NCBI RefSeq assembly: GCF_009817885.1
Contig: NZ_CP041764.1
Span: 2,914,001-2,978,000 of the forward strand
Length of the DNA: 64,000 bases
From: Serratia rhizosphaerae
Lineage (GTDB): Bacteria > Pseudomonadota > Gammaproteobacteria > Enterobacterales > Enterobacteriaceae
Direction: 5' to 3'
The position numbers and the translations under genes were made by a program. Position 1 is the stretch's first letter. Every line of letters starts with the position of its first letter. This document shows, one piece after another, positions 1-8,505 of this stretch. The notes below the pieces were generated by a model. It was not told where the DNA came from, ran no database searches, and worked only from the letters and a program-made list of their open reading frames with translations.

Positions 1-562
1 GGTACAGATTGGTATGATGGGCGGCGCGGACATAAATCAGGGCGTCCGTCAGATGATTGGCCGTTTTGTCGATGTGCCCGGCGAGGATCATGCGGCCGTT
101 GCCGCTCACGTTAAACTTGTCGGCCTGCAGGTGGCTCACGTCCAGCACCGACTGCGATTGATGCTGCAACTGATAAATATTGGCGTACGCCCAGGGCCGG
201 CCATACAGGGAAAGCAGCGTGACGCCTATCGCCAGCGGAACGGCGAGTATCAGCACCGCCTTGTACAGTCGCAGCGGGCTGGCGCCGGCGGCCTGGATGG
301 CGGTGATCTCCGCATCGCTATAGAGCTGGCTCAGCGCGACCGCCACCGAAACGTACAGCGCAACGGGCAATATCATCTCCAGCGCAATCAGCGATTTATA
401 GAAAACCACGTCGGCGACTACCCGCAGCGCCAGGGTGCCGTTGGCGGCGTCGGTAAGGTAGCGTTGAGCGGAGTAGCTGGCGAACATGAAGATGAGAAAC
501 CCGGCGATCATCACCACCAGGCGGCGGATCTCAACCATGATGTAGCGTTCAATCAAAGGCAT
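1..562 (-). CDS. LptF/LptG (YjgP/YjgQ)-family permease, 3' part cut by window edge
   Basis: Reading leftward from an ATG at 562, the frame stays open to base 1 (187 codons). The product starts MPLIERYIMVEIRRL, followed by hydrophobic segments and the 'Y.DAEITAIQAAGASP' stretch characteristic of YjgP/YjgQ permeases. LptF and LptG form the inner-membrane part of the lipopolysaccharide exporter. A lone extra copy next to lipid-synthesis genes suggests export of a special lipid rather than the housekeeping LPS role, which is inference. It is the last visible gene of a minus-strand run, 28 nt after the YtfJ-like gene. The C-terminus lies outside the window. Confidence 0.75.
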   Translation of the reverse strand, partial: MPLIERYIMVEIRRLVVMIAGFLIFMFASYSAQRYLTDAANGTLALRVVADVVFYKSLIALEMILPVALYVSVAVALSQLYSDAEITAIQAAGASPLRLYKAVLILAVPLAIGVTLLSLYGRPWAYANIYQLQHQSQSVLDVSHLQADKFNVSGNGRMILAGHIDKTANHLTDALIYVRAAHHTNLY

Positions 563-590
563 ACGTCATCGGCTCCTGAGGGCGTGCGGT

Positions 591-1157
591 TCATGACTGG
601 CTCCGCTCGATCAGAACGCGCAGCAGGGCGATCACCTGGTCAACTTCTTGCGGGGTGAGCGCGCCGTCTTTCGCCCACTGCACGCGCCCGGCGTTGTCCA
701 GCACTACGATGGAGGAGCTTTTTTCCGGCAGCCGCCAGGCCCTGCGCCCCTGTCCGTCGCTATCGATGATAAACTGCGCCCAGGGGTAGTGACGTTTATT
801 TTTCTCTATTTTACCGCGCACGAAAAAGCCGGAACTGGGGATCGCGTCGTCGGTGTTGACGATGGTGGTGGGCTGAAAGCGATCGCCCGGCAGGTTGGCT
901 TCCTTGACGGCGGCGATCAGCAGCGAGTTTTTCTTTTTGGCGGAGGTGCGTCCGGCGATATACTGCATGACGCGCACCTTGCCGGCCAGCTCCGCGCTGT
1001 TCCACGGCCGGTAGAGGAAATCGCCATCGCGCAGCAGCAGTTCGCCGCGATCGGCGATGTTGACCCGCGCGACCGGTGCGCCATGAATGAAATTATGTGC
1101 TGACGCCAGCAGCGGAGACAGCAGCAGTGGCATTATCAGCCATCGACGTAAGCTCAT
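591..1157 (-). CDS. YtfJ-family periplasmic protein
   Basis: 188 aa. The N-terminus is a signal peptide (MSLRRWLIMPLLLSPLLASA, cleavage likely after ASA). The mature part has a thioredoxin-like pattern as in YtfJ: an 'RVMQYIAGRTSAKKKN' strand-helix, 'TTIVNTDDAI', and a late 'SSIVVLDNAGRVQWAKDGAL' strand pair. YtfJ proteins are periplasmic and of unknown function. The gene lies 13 nt downstream of the CHAD-like gene and 28 nt before the permease, so it is probably in one operon with them. Nothing shows its substrate. Confidence 0.7.
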   Translation of the reverse strand: MSLRRWLIMPLLLSPLLASAHNFIHGAPVARVNIADRGELLLRDGDFLYRPWNSAELAGKVRVMQYIAGRTSAKKKNSLLIAAVKEANLPGDRFQPTTIVNTDDAIPSSGFFVRGKIEKNKRHYPWAQFIIDSDGQGRRAWRLPEKSSSIVVLDNAGRVQWAKDGALTPQEVDQVIALLRVLIERSQS

Positions 1158-1170
1158 TAAACCGCCTCCG

Positions 1171-2007
1171 CTATAGGGGGAAACGCGAGAGAAGCAGCTC
1201 TAGGCGCTGGCGGATATCGATATCCAGGAGCGTGGGCCGATCGTAGAGATCGCCGCCGGCCAGCTTATCCGCCACCATCACATCATGCCTGTCGCCCATC
1301 AGGCCGTTAATCGCGGCCAGGAAACGCGAGATTTGCCGCGCCTCACGGTTGTCGGGAGCGATGGAGCGCAGCGTGTCGTAAAAAGAGACCTGCCGGCTGA
1401 TTATTTTCCGCACCTCGTGAAACTGTTTGCCGGTGAGTTGCGGGTTGGCGATTAGCGTTCGCAGTAAACCTATTTGCGTCTGGCGATAGGCGATAAAGTC
1501 GCGCTCGCTCGTTAGATGAATATGGCGCAGCGCATAGCGCACGTACGACCAAACAGGCCTGCTGAGCAGCACCCGCAGCAGATTGCCGTAAATCTGCAAA
1601 CTCTTCTGATTGCCGTTGCGAAATGCGTCCTGAAAATGGCCGAGCACCGCGGTAGTTGTGTGGAACAGGCGGTTGGCGCGATGTTGTCCGTCGTAAAGCT
1701 GTTGGGCGAAGCGAAAATGCTTATAGCGTGCACGAATATATTTGTAGCGCATGCCGGTGGCCGCCGCCAATTGCGGATCCTGCAGAAAGCCGTTCACCAG
1801 CTTCAGCAACTCTTGGCGGGAAAAGCCGTCTTCCCAAAATTGCAGACACAGCGCATAGTTGTCGCGAATGCTCTCTAGGGAACAGTGCCAGTCAATACGT
1901 TGCGGCAGGCTGATATTCGCCTCAACCAGATCGTCCTCTTCCACCGCGACAAATAGCGCCTGGATGGTTTCAGCGGGGAACTTTTTCCAATTATTGCTTG
2001 CGGTCAT
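1171..2007 (-). CDS. CHAD-like helical protein, function unknown
   Basis: 278 aa, almost entirely helical, without signal peptide or membrane segment. The second half contains 'FHEVRKIISRQVSFYD' followed about 30 residues later by 'INGLMGDRHDVMVADKL', which resembles the repeated His/Arg helices and the 'LNDxxVAxxL' end of CHAD domains. CHAD domains bind polyphosphate. I do not recognise the first half. The start overlaps the flippase stop by 4 nt, so the two are translationally coupled. The CHAD assignment is tentative; a new helical family is equally possible. Confidence 0.4.
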   Translation of the reverse strand: MTASNNWKKFPAETIQALFVAVEEDDLVEANISLPQRIDWHCSLESIRDNYALCLQFWEDGFSRQELLKLVNGFLQDPQLAAATGMRYKYIRARYKHFRFAQQLYDGQHRANRLFHTTTAVLGHFQDAFRNGNQKSLQIYGNLLRVLLSRPVWSYVRYALRHIHLTSERDFIAYRQTQIGLLRTLIANPQLTGKQFHEVRKIISRQVSFYDTLRSIAPDNREARQISRFLAAINGLMGDRHDVMVADKLAGGDLYDRPTLLDIDIRQRLELLLSRFPL

Positions 2008-3341
2008 TGATTACTCTCTTTGGGCACATTCAGCCCCAACATAAAACGATTGCGGTATGCGCCTATCGTCGGTATCAGGGATAACAAAACGTCTAAACAT
2101 TGCCCCAGTAAATAAGCGAAGGCGGCGCCCTGCACGCCGAAGGCGTATGACATACTTACCAACAAGGCAATGTAGGACGCCGAAGCGAACGCCTGCGCGA
2201 TGAGAAAAGCACGTTGTTTGCCCGCCATAAACAGTAAGGATTCCTGCGGGAAACCCATCATGGAGACGATGATCGCGCCCAGCATGATCTGAATGAGATC
2301 GTAGGCTGCCAGGTATTGCTGCCCGAACACTGCGGAAATAAGTGGTTTGCCGACCAGCAGCATCAACACCACGACGGCGAGGCCGATGCCGCCGGCCAGC
2401 AGCGAGGAGCGCAGCCCCAGCAACCAGGGTTTCTTGGTGCGAGGGTCCAGGCGCATAATCTCAGGGTAGAAGCTTTTCTCCAGCAGCTTGGCCGGGGTGC
2501 CCGTCGCATCGAAGAAGGTCATGGCGATCTTGAACAGCCCGGCGGCGGCCGGCCCCAGCACCACGCCGACCAGCACGGTAGTGCAGGAGTTGCGCGCGGC
2601 CCAGATAGTGTGGGCAATGTTGGTGGTCCAGACGAAGTTCCAGGCGCCCTCAATGCGGCGCGCGACGTTGAACAGGCGCGGCCTCAGCGCGCCGTGGATA
2701 TTTCGGCGGCGCAGCTCGCGCGCGGTGAACCACCAAAACAGCGTGCCGCCGATGAGGTTGGAGGCGTACCAGGTGACGACGAATCCCGGGAATCCCAGTT
2801 CGAAATAATACGAGATGACGCTGCCTACCGCCTGCAGGAAGGGCTTGATGGCCTGCTGGACGGCGATTAAATCGAAGCGGTTGAAGGCGCGCAGCACGCC
2901 GGTCGGCGTGGAGGAGGTCATCGATGGGATCAGGGTGCAGTACAGCATGGCGAGCCAGAAGCTTTCGCTGTCCAGCCCCAGAGCATGGGATAAAAGCGGC
3001 AGCATGATCATGCCGCCCAGTACGGCGATGATGCCGCTGGCGATATCCAGGCCGAAAGAGAAGGCGACAACGTCGCGGAAACGCCGGGCGTTCTGATGCT
3101 CCAGGGCCGGGGTGCCGAACTGCACCACGAATTGCCAAGTCTGGAATTTGATGAAATCGCTGACTGCCTTGGTATAGGCCTGAATCACCACCAGCACGCC
3201 GAACATTTCAGGCGACATGCCTTTACCGGCGCAGGAGAGCGCCAGCAGTCCCAGCAAGGCGCTGGCCACGCTGCCGGAGCCTAAATAGGCGGCATTACGT
3301 AAAATAGAGCGAAACGCACCATCGGAAAACCATCGCTTCAT
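2004..3341 (-). CDS. MATE/Wzx-type oligosaccharide or lipid flippase
   Basis: 445 aa with about 12 hydrophobic segments and the layout of polysaccharide-type flippases of the MOP superfamily: an N-terminal 'RNAAYLGSGSVASALLGLLAL' helix, small-residue-rich core helices, and 'MSPEMFGVLVVIQAY' in the first loop. Such proteins turn lipid-linked sugars or lipids over across the inner membrane. Position between the kinase-like genes and the CHAD/YtfJ/permease genes suggests it handles the product of this lipid locus (inference). It ends overlapping the next gene by 4 nt. A gap of about 120 nt separates it from the kinase-like gene upstream. Confidence 0.75.
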   Translation of the reverse strand: MKRWFSDGAFRSILRNAAYLGSGSVASALLGLLALSCAGKGMSPEMFGVLVVIQAYTKAVSDFIKFQTWQFVVQFGTPALEHQNARRFRDVVAFSFGLDIASGIIAVLGGMIMLPLLSHALGLDSESFWLAMLYCTLIPSMTSSTPTGVLRAFNRFDLIAVQQAIKPFLQAVGSVISYYFELGFPGFVVTWYASNLIGGTLFWWFTARELRRRNIHGALRPRLFNVARRIEGAWNFVWTTNIAHTIWAARNSCTTVLVGVVLGPAAAGLFKIAMTFFDATGTPAKLLEKSFYPEIMRLDPRTKKPWLLGLRSSLLAGGIGLAVVVLMLLVGKPLISAVFGQQYLAAYDLIQIMLGAIIVSMMGFPQESLLFMAGKQRAFLIAQAFASASYIALLVSMSYAFGVQGAAFAYLLGQCLDVLLSLIPTIGAYRNRFMLGLNVPKESNQ

Positions 3342-3465
3342 GACATAAACCAGCCGTCATCATTATTTTTCAGCATCTTGTGTTGCGCAGTCATGCTCTT
3401 TGCCCTGTATCTGATTAATAAATCTTCGCTTCTTTCCCCGCCTCGTCGGCGTGTCCGCCACGGCG

Positions 3466-4221
3466 CTACCCGAAAGCGCTGTTCATTTTCTGCTCGGGGA
3501 TCGTTACGGCGGAGATGGCGTTGAGCGCGTTGTTCAGCACTTCATCGTAGGGGGCTCTGGCGTCCAGTTCGATAATTTTTGAACCGTTGTATTGCAGACG
3601 AACCATGGCGGAAATTTTGTCTTTCAGCTCTTCATAACTGTGATCGGGTTTGCGTGCAAATGCCGTATCGACGTCGATATCGAGGCGAATGATCAGCTCC
3701 GGGCGATAGCGGGCCATTTGCTGATACAAGCGACGTTCGCGCGCCGCCAGGCGGGTCAGCAGCCACCCTTTCGCACGCTCTACGCCGATGCCGGGCCCGT
3801 CGTAATAAAAGCCCGAGATTTCCGCCTGCGGATAGCGATCGCTTATCACCAGCACGCCGCTCTGCGCCAGCCGCCGTACTTTGCGCAGGTTGGATGCGCG
3901 CCACAGTGAAAAGCCGTACATGATGAGCGCCGCCCAGAGCGCCGGCGGCTTATTGCTCATGCGTTGGGTTTTATCGGATTTGGCCGCCAGCCGCCGTTCC
4001 AGCCACACGCCGATAAACGGCAGGCGTTTGATTTTGTCGCCGTCTTCGCCGGAGATCAGCCCTAAATAACGCCGCTGCGTGGCGCGATGCGGCTGCAGAT
4101 GTTTGACCAGATCGGCGGTCAGCGTAGATTTACCCGTGCCATCGCTGCCCACTACGGCGATAAGCCCGGTGATGTCGGCGGCAGGGGTATCCTGTTCGGC
4201 AAAGAGTTTATTTTTTTTCAT
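3466..4221 (-). CDS. Thymidylate-kinase-like P-loop protein, paralogue 1
   Basis: 251 aa. A Walker A motif GSDGTGKST lies near residues 27-35, a 'VISDRYPQAE' motif (the DRY/F motif of dTMP kinases) near 127, and 'ARKPDHS' in the lid region near 190. The family phosphorylates nucleotides, but tandem divergent copies in envelope or lipid loci usually act on unknown substrates. It is about 39% longer than the roughly 210-aa housekeeping Tmk and lacks its overall sequence. Its neighbour upstream (4252-4977) and the plus-strand gene at 5346 are clear paralogues sharing the P-loop, DRYPQA and RKPDH motifs. ATG start with a poly-lysine N-terminus. Confidence 0.7.
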   Translation of the reverse strand: MKKNKLFAEQDTPAADITGLIAVVGSDGTGKSTLTADLVKHLQPHRATQRRYLGLISGEDGDKIKRLPFIGVWLERRLAAKSDKTQRMSNKPPALWAALIMYGFSLWRASNLRKVRRLAQSGVLVISDRYPQAEISGFYYDGPGIGVERAKGWLLTRLAARERRLYQQMARYRPELIIRLDIDVDTAFARKPDHSYEELKDKISAMVRLQYNGSKIIELDARAPYDEVLNNALNAISAVTIPEQKMNSAFG

Positions 4222-4251
4222 CTATTTCAGTACGAAAAGGTTATTTGGCGA

Positions 4252-4977
4252 CTAGGGGATTGATATTGCCAGTGATATTCGAACTGCACGCAGTGATTCA
4301 TCGAGAATTTTACTCTCCGGGTCCCGGCCATTTAAATCCAGTATGTTGGCGCCATTAAACGTCAGGTGCGGGATAACGGCGATCTTCTCACGCAGCGCGG
4401 ACAGCGAGTGATCGGGTTTACGTGAATACGCCGTGTGCTCGTCAATATCTAACCGAATTAATAATAGGGGCTGATAAGACGCCATCCATTGGTACAAACG
4501 TTGTTCCCGTTTTCTCAACCCGCGAACCCAGCGGTTGCCGCCGACCGTTTTCGCCAGCTGCGGGCCGTCGAAACGAAAACCCGCTACCTCCGCCTGCGGA
4601 TAACGATCGGTGATCAAGACTTTCCCGCGGCGGCTTTTCTTCAACATGCTTCGAAATTTATAATATCGCCAATAGGAGAGTAAAAATATCACCAGCGCCG
4701 TGGCGTTATCCGGAGGTGTGGAAGGGCGCTCATGCACGCGTTCTGACTTCGCCAGCAAATAACGCCCGAAGGGCGCGCCAATAATCGGCAGCGAACTTAT
4801 CCATTCACCGATACGGCCTGACGACTGGCCAAGATAAAGCAGTTCCGCAGGCTCTTGTGCTGATAACGCGTTGACCAGACTGGCGGCCAACGTGGATTTT
4901 CCCGAGCCGTCACAGCCCGTTATCGCAATTACGCGTACGGTCGAATGATGTGCGTCGGGGATTATCTGTTGACTCAC
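4252..4977 (-). CDS. Thymidylate-kinase-like P-loop protein, paralogue 2
   Basis: About 241 aa from a GTG at 4977; the frame is open to a TTG at 5016, but the SD-like GAGGA directly touches that TTG, so I prefer the GTG, which also matches the N-terminal length of the paralogues. Motifs: GCDGSGKST P-loop, 'LITDRYPQAEVAGF' and 'SRKPDHS'. The order and spacing match paralogue 1, 30 nt downstream. Substrate unknown. Possible roles are phosphorylation of a lipid headgroup or nucleotide; neither is shown by the sequence. Confidence 0.65.
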   Translation of the reverse strand: MSQQIIPDAHHSTVRVIAITGCDGSGKSTLAASLVNALSAQEPAELLYLGQSSGRIGEWISSLPIIGAPFGRYLLAKSERVHERPSTPPDNATALVIFLLSYWRYYKFRSMLKKSRRGKVLITDRYPQAEVAGFRFDGPQLAKTVGGNRWVRGLRKREQRLYQWMASYQPLLLIRLDIDEHTAYSRKPDHSLSALREKIAVIPHLTFNGANILDLNGRDPESKILDESLRAVRISLAISIP

Positions 4978-5345
4978 AATAATTGATCCAATGCGAAAAA
5001 AACTATTGTATTCCAATCCTCATTGGGTTCAAGATATTTATTGTGATTCATTGTGATAAAATAATGAATTTTGTATTTTTAACATTATTTGTTTTGGTAT
5101 TTTAACGCGTCTTCTTGTTGTTTTGTGCGGATTATCCGCGAGGAAATAAATTTAGCTTTTTATGGTAATTGTCGGGCGTTGGCCGCTGATGCCGTAGAGC
5201 AGGTATTTCAATTTTCGCTTAATATTTTGTGCTTTTTTGCGCAGTATTGAAAGTATTTCTGCCGTGCCGCATCCTGACGACGTTAAGCGATGTTTCGTTG
5301 CAAAAATGGCACACCGTTTCCGGTGTTTTGAAAGAGAGTCTTATT
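4978..5345. promoter_or_regulatory. Divergent intergenic region between kinase-like paralogues
   Basis: About 370 AT-rich bases separate minus-strand paralogue 2 from plus-strand paralogue 3. It should hold promoters in both directions. I see AT-rich stretches such as those around 5040-5105 but no convincing matched -35/-10 pair and no terminator or small gene. Confidence 0.4.
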
Positions 5346-6077
5346 ATGAGTGCAAAATTTCCGCCGCTGATTGCGGTCATCGGCAGCGACGGATCGGGTA
5401 AGTCCACCGTGTGTGAACATCTGATCGACTATGTGAAAACATACGGTCCGGCGGTCAGGGTGCATTTGGGCAAACAGGCGGGCAACGTCGGGCGTGCGGC
5501 ATCGAAACTTCCTCTGTTGGGGCGCTCGGTGGGCAAGGCGATCGAGAGCAATACCAAAAAAGTCAAAACGACAAAATCCCGACTTGGCCTGCTGCCGTCC
5601 GTGGTGATCATCGCTTTCGTCGTGCGGCGGCTGTTGCGCTTTCGCCGCATGCTGGCCTTTCGCCGGCAAGGGTTTATCGTGTTGACCGACCGTTTTCCGC
5701 AGGCGCAAATTCCCGGCGCCTACGACGGCACGGTATTTCCCGTCAACGTCGACGGGAACCGCATTGTCCAATGGTTGGCGGAGCAGGAGCGGAAGGCGTT
5801 CCAATGGATGGCGGGGAACAAACCGGATTTGGTTCTCAAGTTGAATGTCAGTCTGAAGGTGGCCTGCGCGCGCAAGCCCGATCATCGTAGGTCGGCGCTG
5901 GAGAAAAAGATCGTCGTCACGCCGTTATTGACTTACGAAGGCGCCGAAATCGTGGATCTTGATGCCGATCGGTCGATCGAGGAGGTGCTGGCGTCGGCGG
6001 AAAAGGCCATTGAGACATTTATGGCGGCGCAGGGTTATCGTTACAAGCGCGATGAAGAGTCGGCGGCCGTTCACTAA
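5346..6077 (+). CDS. Thymidylate-kinase-like P-loop protein, paralogue 3
   Basis: 243 aa from ATG 5346, chosen because GAAAGAGAG lies upstream and the P-loop then sits near residue 13 as in its relatives; the frame is open further upstream to 5229. Motifs: GSDGSGKST, 'VLTDRFPQAQIPGAYDG' and 'ARKPDHR'. It is the only gene of this cluster on the plus strand apart from the acyltransferase and DgkA, and it converges with the oxoamine synthase gene with a 62-nt gap. Duplication followed by inversion is the simplest origin. Substrate unknown. Confidence 0.65.
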   Translation: MSAKFPPLIAVIGSDGSGKSTVCEHLIDYVKTYGPAVRVHLGKQAGNVGRAASKLPLLGRSVGKAIESNTKKVKTTKSRLGLLPSVVIIAFVVRRLLRFRRMLAFRRQGFIVLTDRFPQAQIPGAYDGTVFPVNVDGNRIVQWLAEQERKAFQWMAGNKPDLVLKLNVSLKVACARKPDHRRSALEKKIVVTPLLTYEGAEIVDLDADRSIEEVLASAEKAIETFMAAQGYRYKRDEESAAVH

Positions 6078-6139
6078 GGTTTGACGCTGTGCGGCGATGG
6101 CGTTTCCGGCATCGCCGCCTCGTGGTAGGGACGAGCAGA

Positions 6140-7312
6140 CTACTTTTTCAGCGCCGCAAAGGCGCGGATGATCGCATCGATCTCTTCGTCGCTGTGCGCG
6201 GCATTGACGCTGCACCGTAACAGGGTGACGCCCGCCGGCGCGGCCGGCGGCAGCACCAGATTGACATACACGCCGTGGGCGATCAGCTCACGCCAGAAGC
6301 GCAGGCCCTCTTCTTTAGAGCCGATCATCACCGGCACCACCGGGCTGATGCGCGGCCCCAGCGTATACCCCAGCTCGGCAAGCCCCTGATACAGACGGTG
6401 CGCGTTGCTCCACAGTTTTTCCCGCAGTTCGGGGTGGCGGGCGATTTTTTGCAGCGCCGTACGCACCGACGCAATACTGGACGGCGACGGTGACGCGGTA
6501 AAGATATACGGCCGGCTGCTGTAACGCAGCACATCCATCTCCTTGCCGCCGACGGCGAAACCGCCGATCGAGGCCAGGCTCTTACTGAAGGTGCCCAGAA
6601 TAATATCCACGTTTTTCTCTACGCCCAGCGCCTCGGCCAGGCCGCGGCCGTGCTCGCCCATCACGCCGAAGGAGTGGGCCTCGTCGACCAGCAGATAACC
6701 GCCCAGCCGCTGTTTGATGTCGACGATTTCCGCCAAGGGCGCGACATCGCCCAGCATGCTGTAGATGCCTTCAACGATAATGATCGCCTCGCGGGCGCGC
6801 TCGCCGAGGCGCACCATGCGGCGTTCCAAATCGCCGGCGTCATTGTGACGGAAGCGAATAATCTCCGCGCCGCCGAGGGCGCAGGCGTCGTAAATGCTCG
6901 CGTGGCTGTCCGCATCGATCAGCACCACGGAGCCCGGCCCCGCCAGCGTGCTGATAATGCCCAGGTTGGTGGTATAGCCGGTAGAAAAAACGATGGCGCT
7001 GGGACGATCGAAGAATTCCGCCAGCTCCTGTTCCAGAGCCAGATGAGTGCCGTAGCTGCCGTTCGCCATGCGTGAGCCCGTGGTACCGGTGCCGAGTGCG
7101 CTCAGGGCGGCCTGGCCAGCGGCGATCGCCTGTGCATCGAACGTCAGGCCGAGATAGTTATTGGTGCCGGCGAGGATGATCTTTTGAGCGTCGATGCGCC
7201 CTTGGGTCGCGGAATAGACCTCGTCGATACAGGTGCCGAACGGATTCAGGCCGGCCGCTTGAAATTGTTCACGATCGTTGGCGAGCCGTGAAAACCGATC
7301 ATAAAGTCCCAT
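6140..7312 (-). CDS. Alpha-oxoamine synthase, serine palmitoyltransferase-like
   Basis: 390 aa PLP enzyme. 'LAGTNNYLGLTFD' near the N-terminus, 'VDEAHSFGVMGEHGRG', and the PLP-lysine motif 'GTFSKSLASIGGF' identify the AONS/KBL/SPT family, which condenses an acyl thioester with an amino acid and releases CO2. Beside its own ACP, acyl-AMP ligase, reductase and GNAT acyltransferase it most resembles bacterial Spt, which makes 3-ketosphinganine-type bases, rather than BioF or Kbl. The start ATG 7312 overlaps the ACP stop by 14 nt, suggesting coupled translation. A BioF-like or CAI-1 synthase-like role cannot be excluded without alignment. Confidence 0.75.
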   Translation of the reverse strand: MGLYDRFSRLANDREQFQAAGLNPFGTCIDEVYSATQGRIDAQKIILAGTNNYLGLTFDAQAIAAGQAALSALGTGTTGSRMANGSYGTHLALEQELAEFFDRPSAIVFSTGYTTNLGIISTLAGPGSVVLIDADSHASIYDACALGGAEIIRFRHNDAGDLERRMVRLGERAREAIIIVEGIYSMLGDVAPLAEIVDIKQRLGGYLLVDEAHSFGVMGEHGRGLAEALGVEKNVDIILGTFSKSLASIGGFAVGGKEMDVLRYSSRPYIFTASPSPSSIASVRTALQKIARHPELREKLWSNAHRLYQGLAELGYTLGPRISPVVPVMIGSKEEGLRFWRELIAHGVYVNLVLPPAAPAGVTLLRCSVNAAHSDEEIDAIIRAFAALKK

Positions 7313-7559
7313 GGCTTTTCTCCAGATAAGGGCGCAGCGCGTCAAGCAATTGCTCCGGCGTTCTGACATCAAGCAATATATTGATAGGAATGGAGATATC
7401 TAATTTATCTTCCAGCATCATCAGCAGATCCAATACTCTGATGGATTCCAGGCCAAGATCATTGACGAGATCGCTATCAGGTTTTATTTCCAATCCGCCT
7501 TCGACGATACCTTGCAAACACGTCAGGATATAATCCATTACAGCATCGCGATTTAGCAT
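7299..7559 (-). CDS. Acyl carrier protein
   Basis: 86 aa acidic helical protein. 'VNDLGLESIRVLDLLMMLED' contains the phosphopantetheine-bearing serine in a variant LES (usually DSL) context. It should carry the acyl chain activated by the acyl-AMP ligase to the oxoamine synthase. Placement between reductase and synthase, with overlap into the synthase, supports a dedicated ACP rather than the fatty-acid-synthesis AcpP. Confidence 0.85.
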   Translation of the reverse strand: MLNRDAVMDYILTCLQGIVEGGLEIKPDSDLVNDLGLESIRVLDLLMMLEDKLDISIPINILLDVRTPEQLLDALRPYLEKSHGTL

Positions 7560-7590
7560 AAGAACGTTGATACACCTCTAGTTGGAATAA

Positions 7591-8505
7591 TTAAAACAGC
7601 CCTTCACGCAGTGCGCGTTCCAAACTTACCTGTGGGAACCAATTAATATGTTGAGACAGACGTTGATTGCTGGCGGACCAGTCGCGATGGGTCAGTTCGC
7701 GTATTTTGCTGCGGGTCAACATTGGTTCCTGTTTTGTCAGGCGGCTCCACAACGTGCCGGCGTCCGCTATGAATGTCAGCAGCGGCAGTGGAATGCCCAC
7801 CAGACGCACGGGCCCCTGGCGCACCGCGGCGCCTATTTCGCGCAGACGCAGCCAGTTATAGCCCCCGGCCACGCCGTCGCACAGTTCGTAAATATTCGGC
7901 TGCGCCGGCTGCGCCAATAACCATTGGCTGACCGCTCTGACCAAATCGCTCACGTGCAGAAAAGAGAGTTTCGCTTCAGGCGCGCCCAGCCGAGGGAGCA
8001 CGCCGCGCAGCAGGCCGTTGAACAGCGGTTTCAGTTCTTTATCGCCTGGCCCGTAAACCGCCGTCGGTCGGAAAATGCCCAACGCGATATCCGATGCCGT
8101 AGCGAGTAATTGTTGCTCGGCGACATGCTTTGAGTTGGCGTACCAGGACAGCGTTGGGTGACGGGCCGCCAGGGAGGACATAAACAAGAAACGTCGGCAG
8201 GCGCCGCTCTGTTGGGCCGCCTGCATCAGGTTCAGGCTGCCGTCCACGTTGCAGCGGGTGAAAACCGCTTCCGCATGCCCGCGCACCTGGCCCGCACAGT
8301 GCACGACGCAGTCCGCGCCGCGAACCAGTTCTGCGAGCGATTCCCGATCTTCCAGCGCGCCCGGGACCCACAGCAGATTGCCGGCGGCAGCCTTTCCCGC
8401 GCGCCGCGTCAGGGCGCGTACGGTAAACCCCTGCGCCAGCAGTTCCTGGACGATGTGCCGGCCGATAAAGCCGGTTGCGCCCGTGACTGCGACGCTGCCT
8501 GTCAT
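7591..8505 (-). CDS. NAD-dependent epimerase/dehydratase-type reductase (CerR-like)
   Basis: 304 aa extended SDR. The N-terminal Rossmann motif is 'TGATGFIGRHIV'; the catalytic Tyr-Lys pair is in 'SWYANSKHVAEQ'. In characterised bacterial ceramide loci an enzyme of this family (CerR) reduces the 3-keto group of the sphingoid base or ceramide, which fits here. The start overlaps the stop of the acyl-AMP ligase by 4 nt, and the ACP follows after 31 nt, so they are one operon. The specific substrate is inferred from context. Confidence 0.7.
   Translation of the reverse strand: MTGSVAVTGATGFIGRHIVQELLAQGFTVRALTRRAGKAAAGNLLWVPGALEDRESLAELVRGADCVVHCAGQVRGHAEAVFTRCNVDGSLNLMQAAQQSGACRRFLFMSSLAARHPTLSWYANSKHVAEQQLLATASDIALGIFRPTAVYGPGDKELKPLFNGLLRGVLPRLGAPEAKLSFLHVSDLVRAVSQWLLAQPAQPNIYELCDGVAGGYNWLRLREIGAAVRQGPVRLVGIPLPLLTFIADAGTLWSRLTKQEPMLTRSKIRELTHRDWSASNQRLSQHINWFPQVSLERALREGLF

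Noticed and set aside
14..658. Plus-strand open frame at the left edge
   Set aside because: Arg/Gln/His-rich shadow of the LptF/LptG-type permease read on the other strand.
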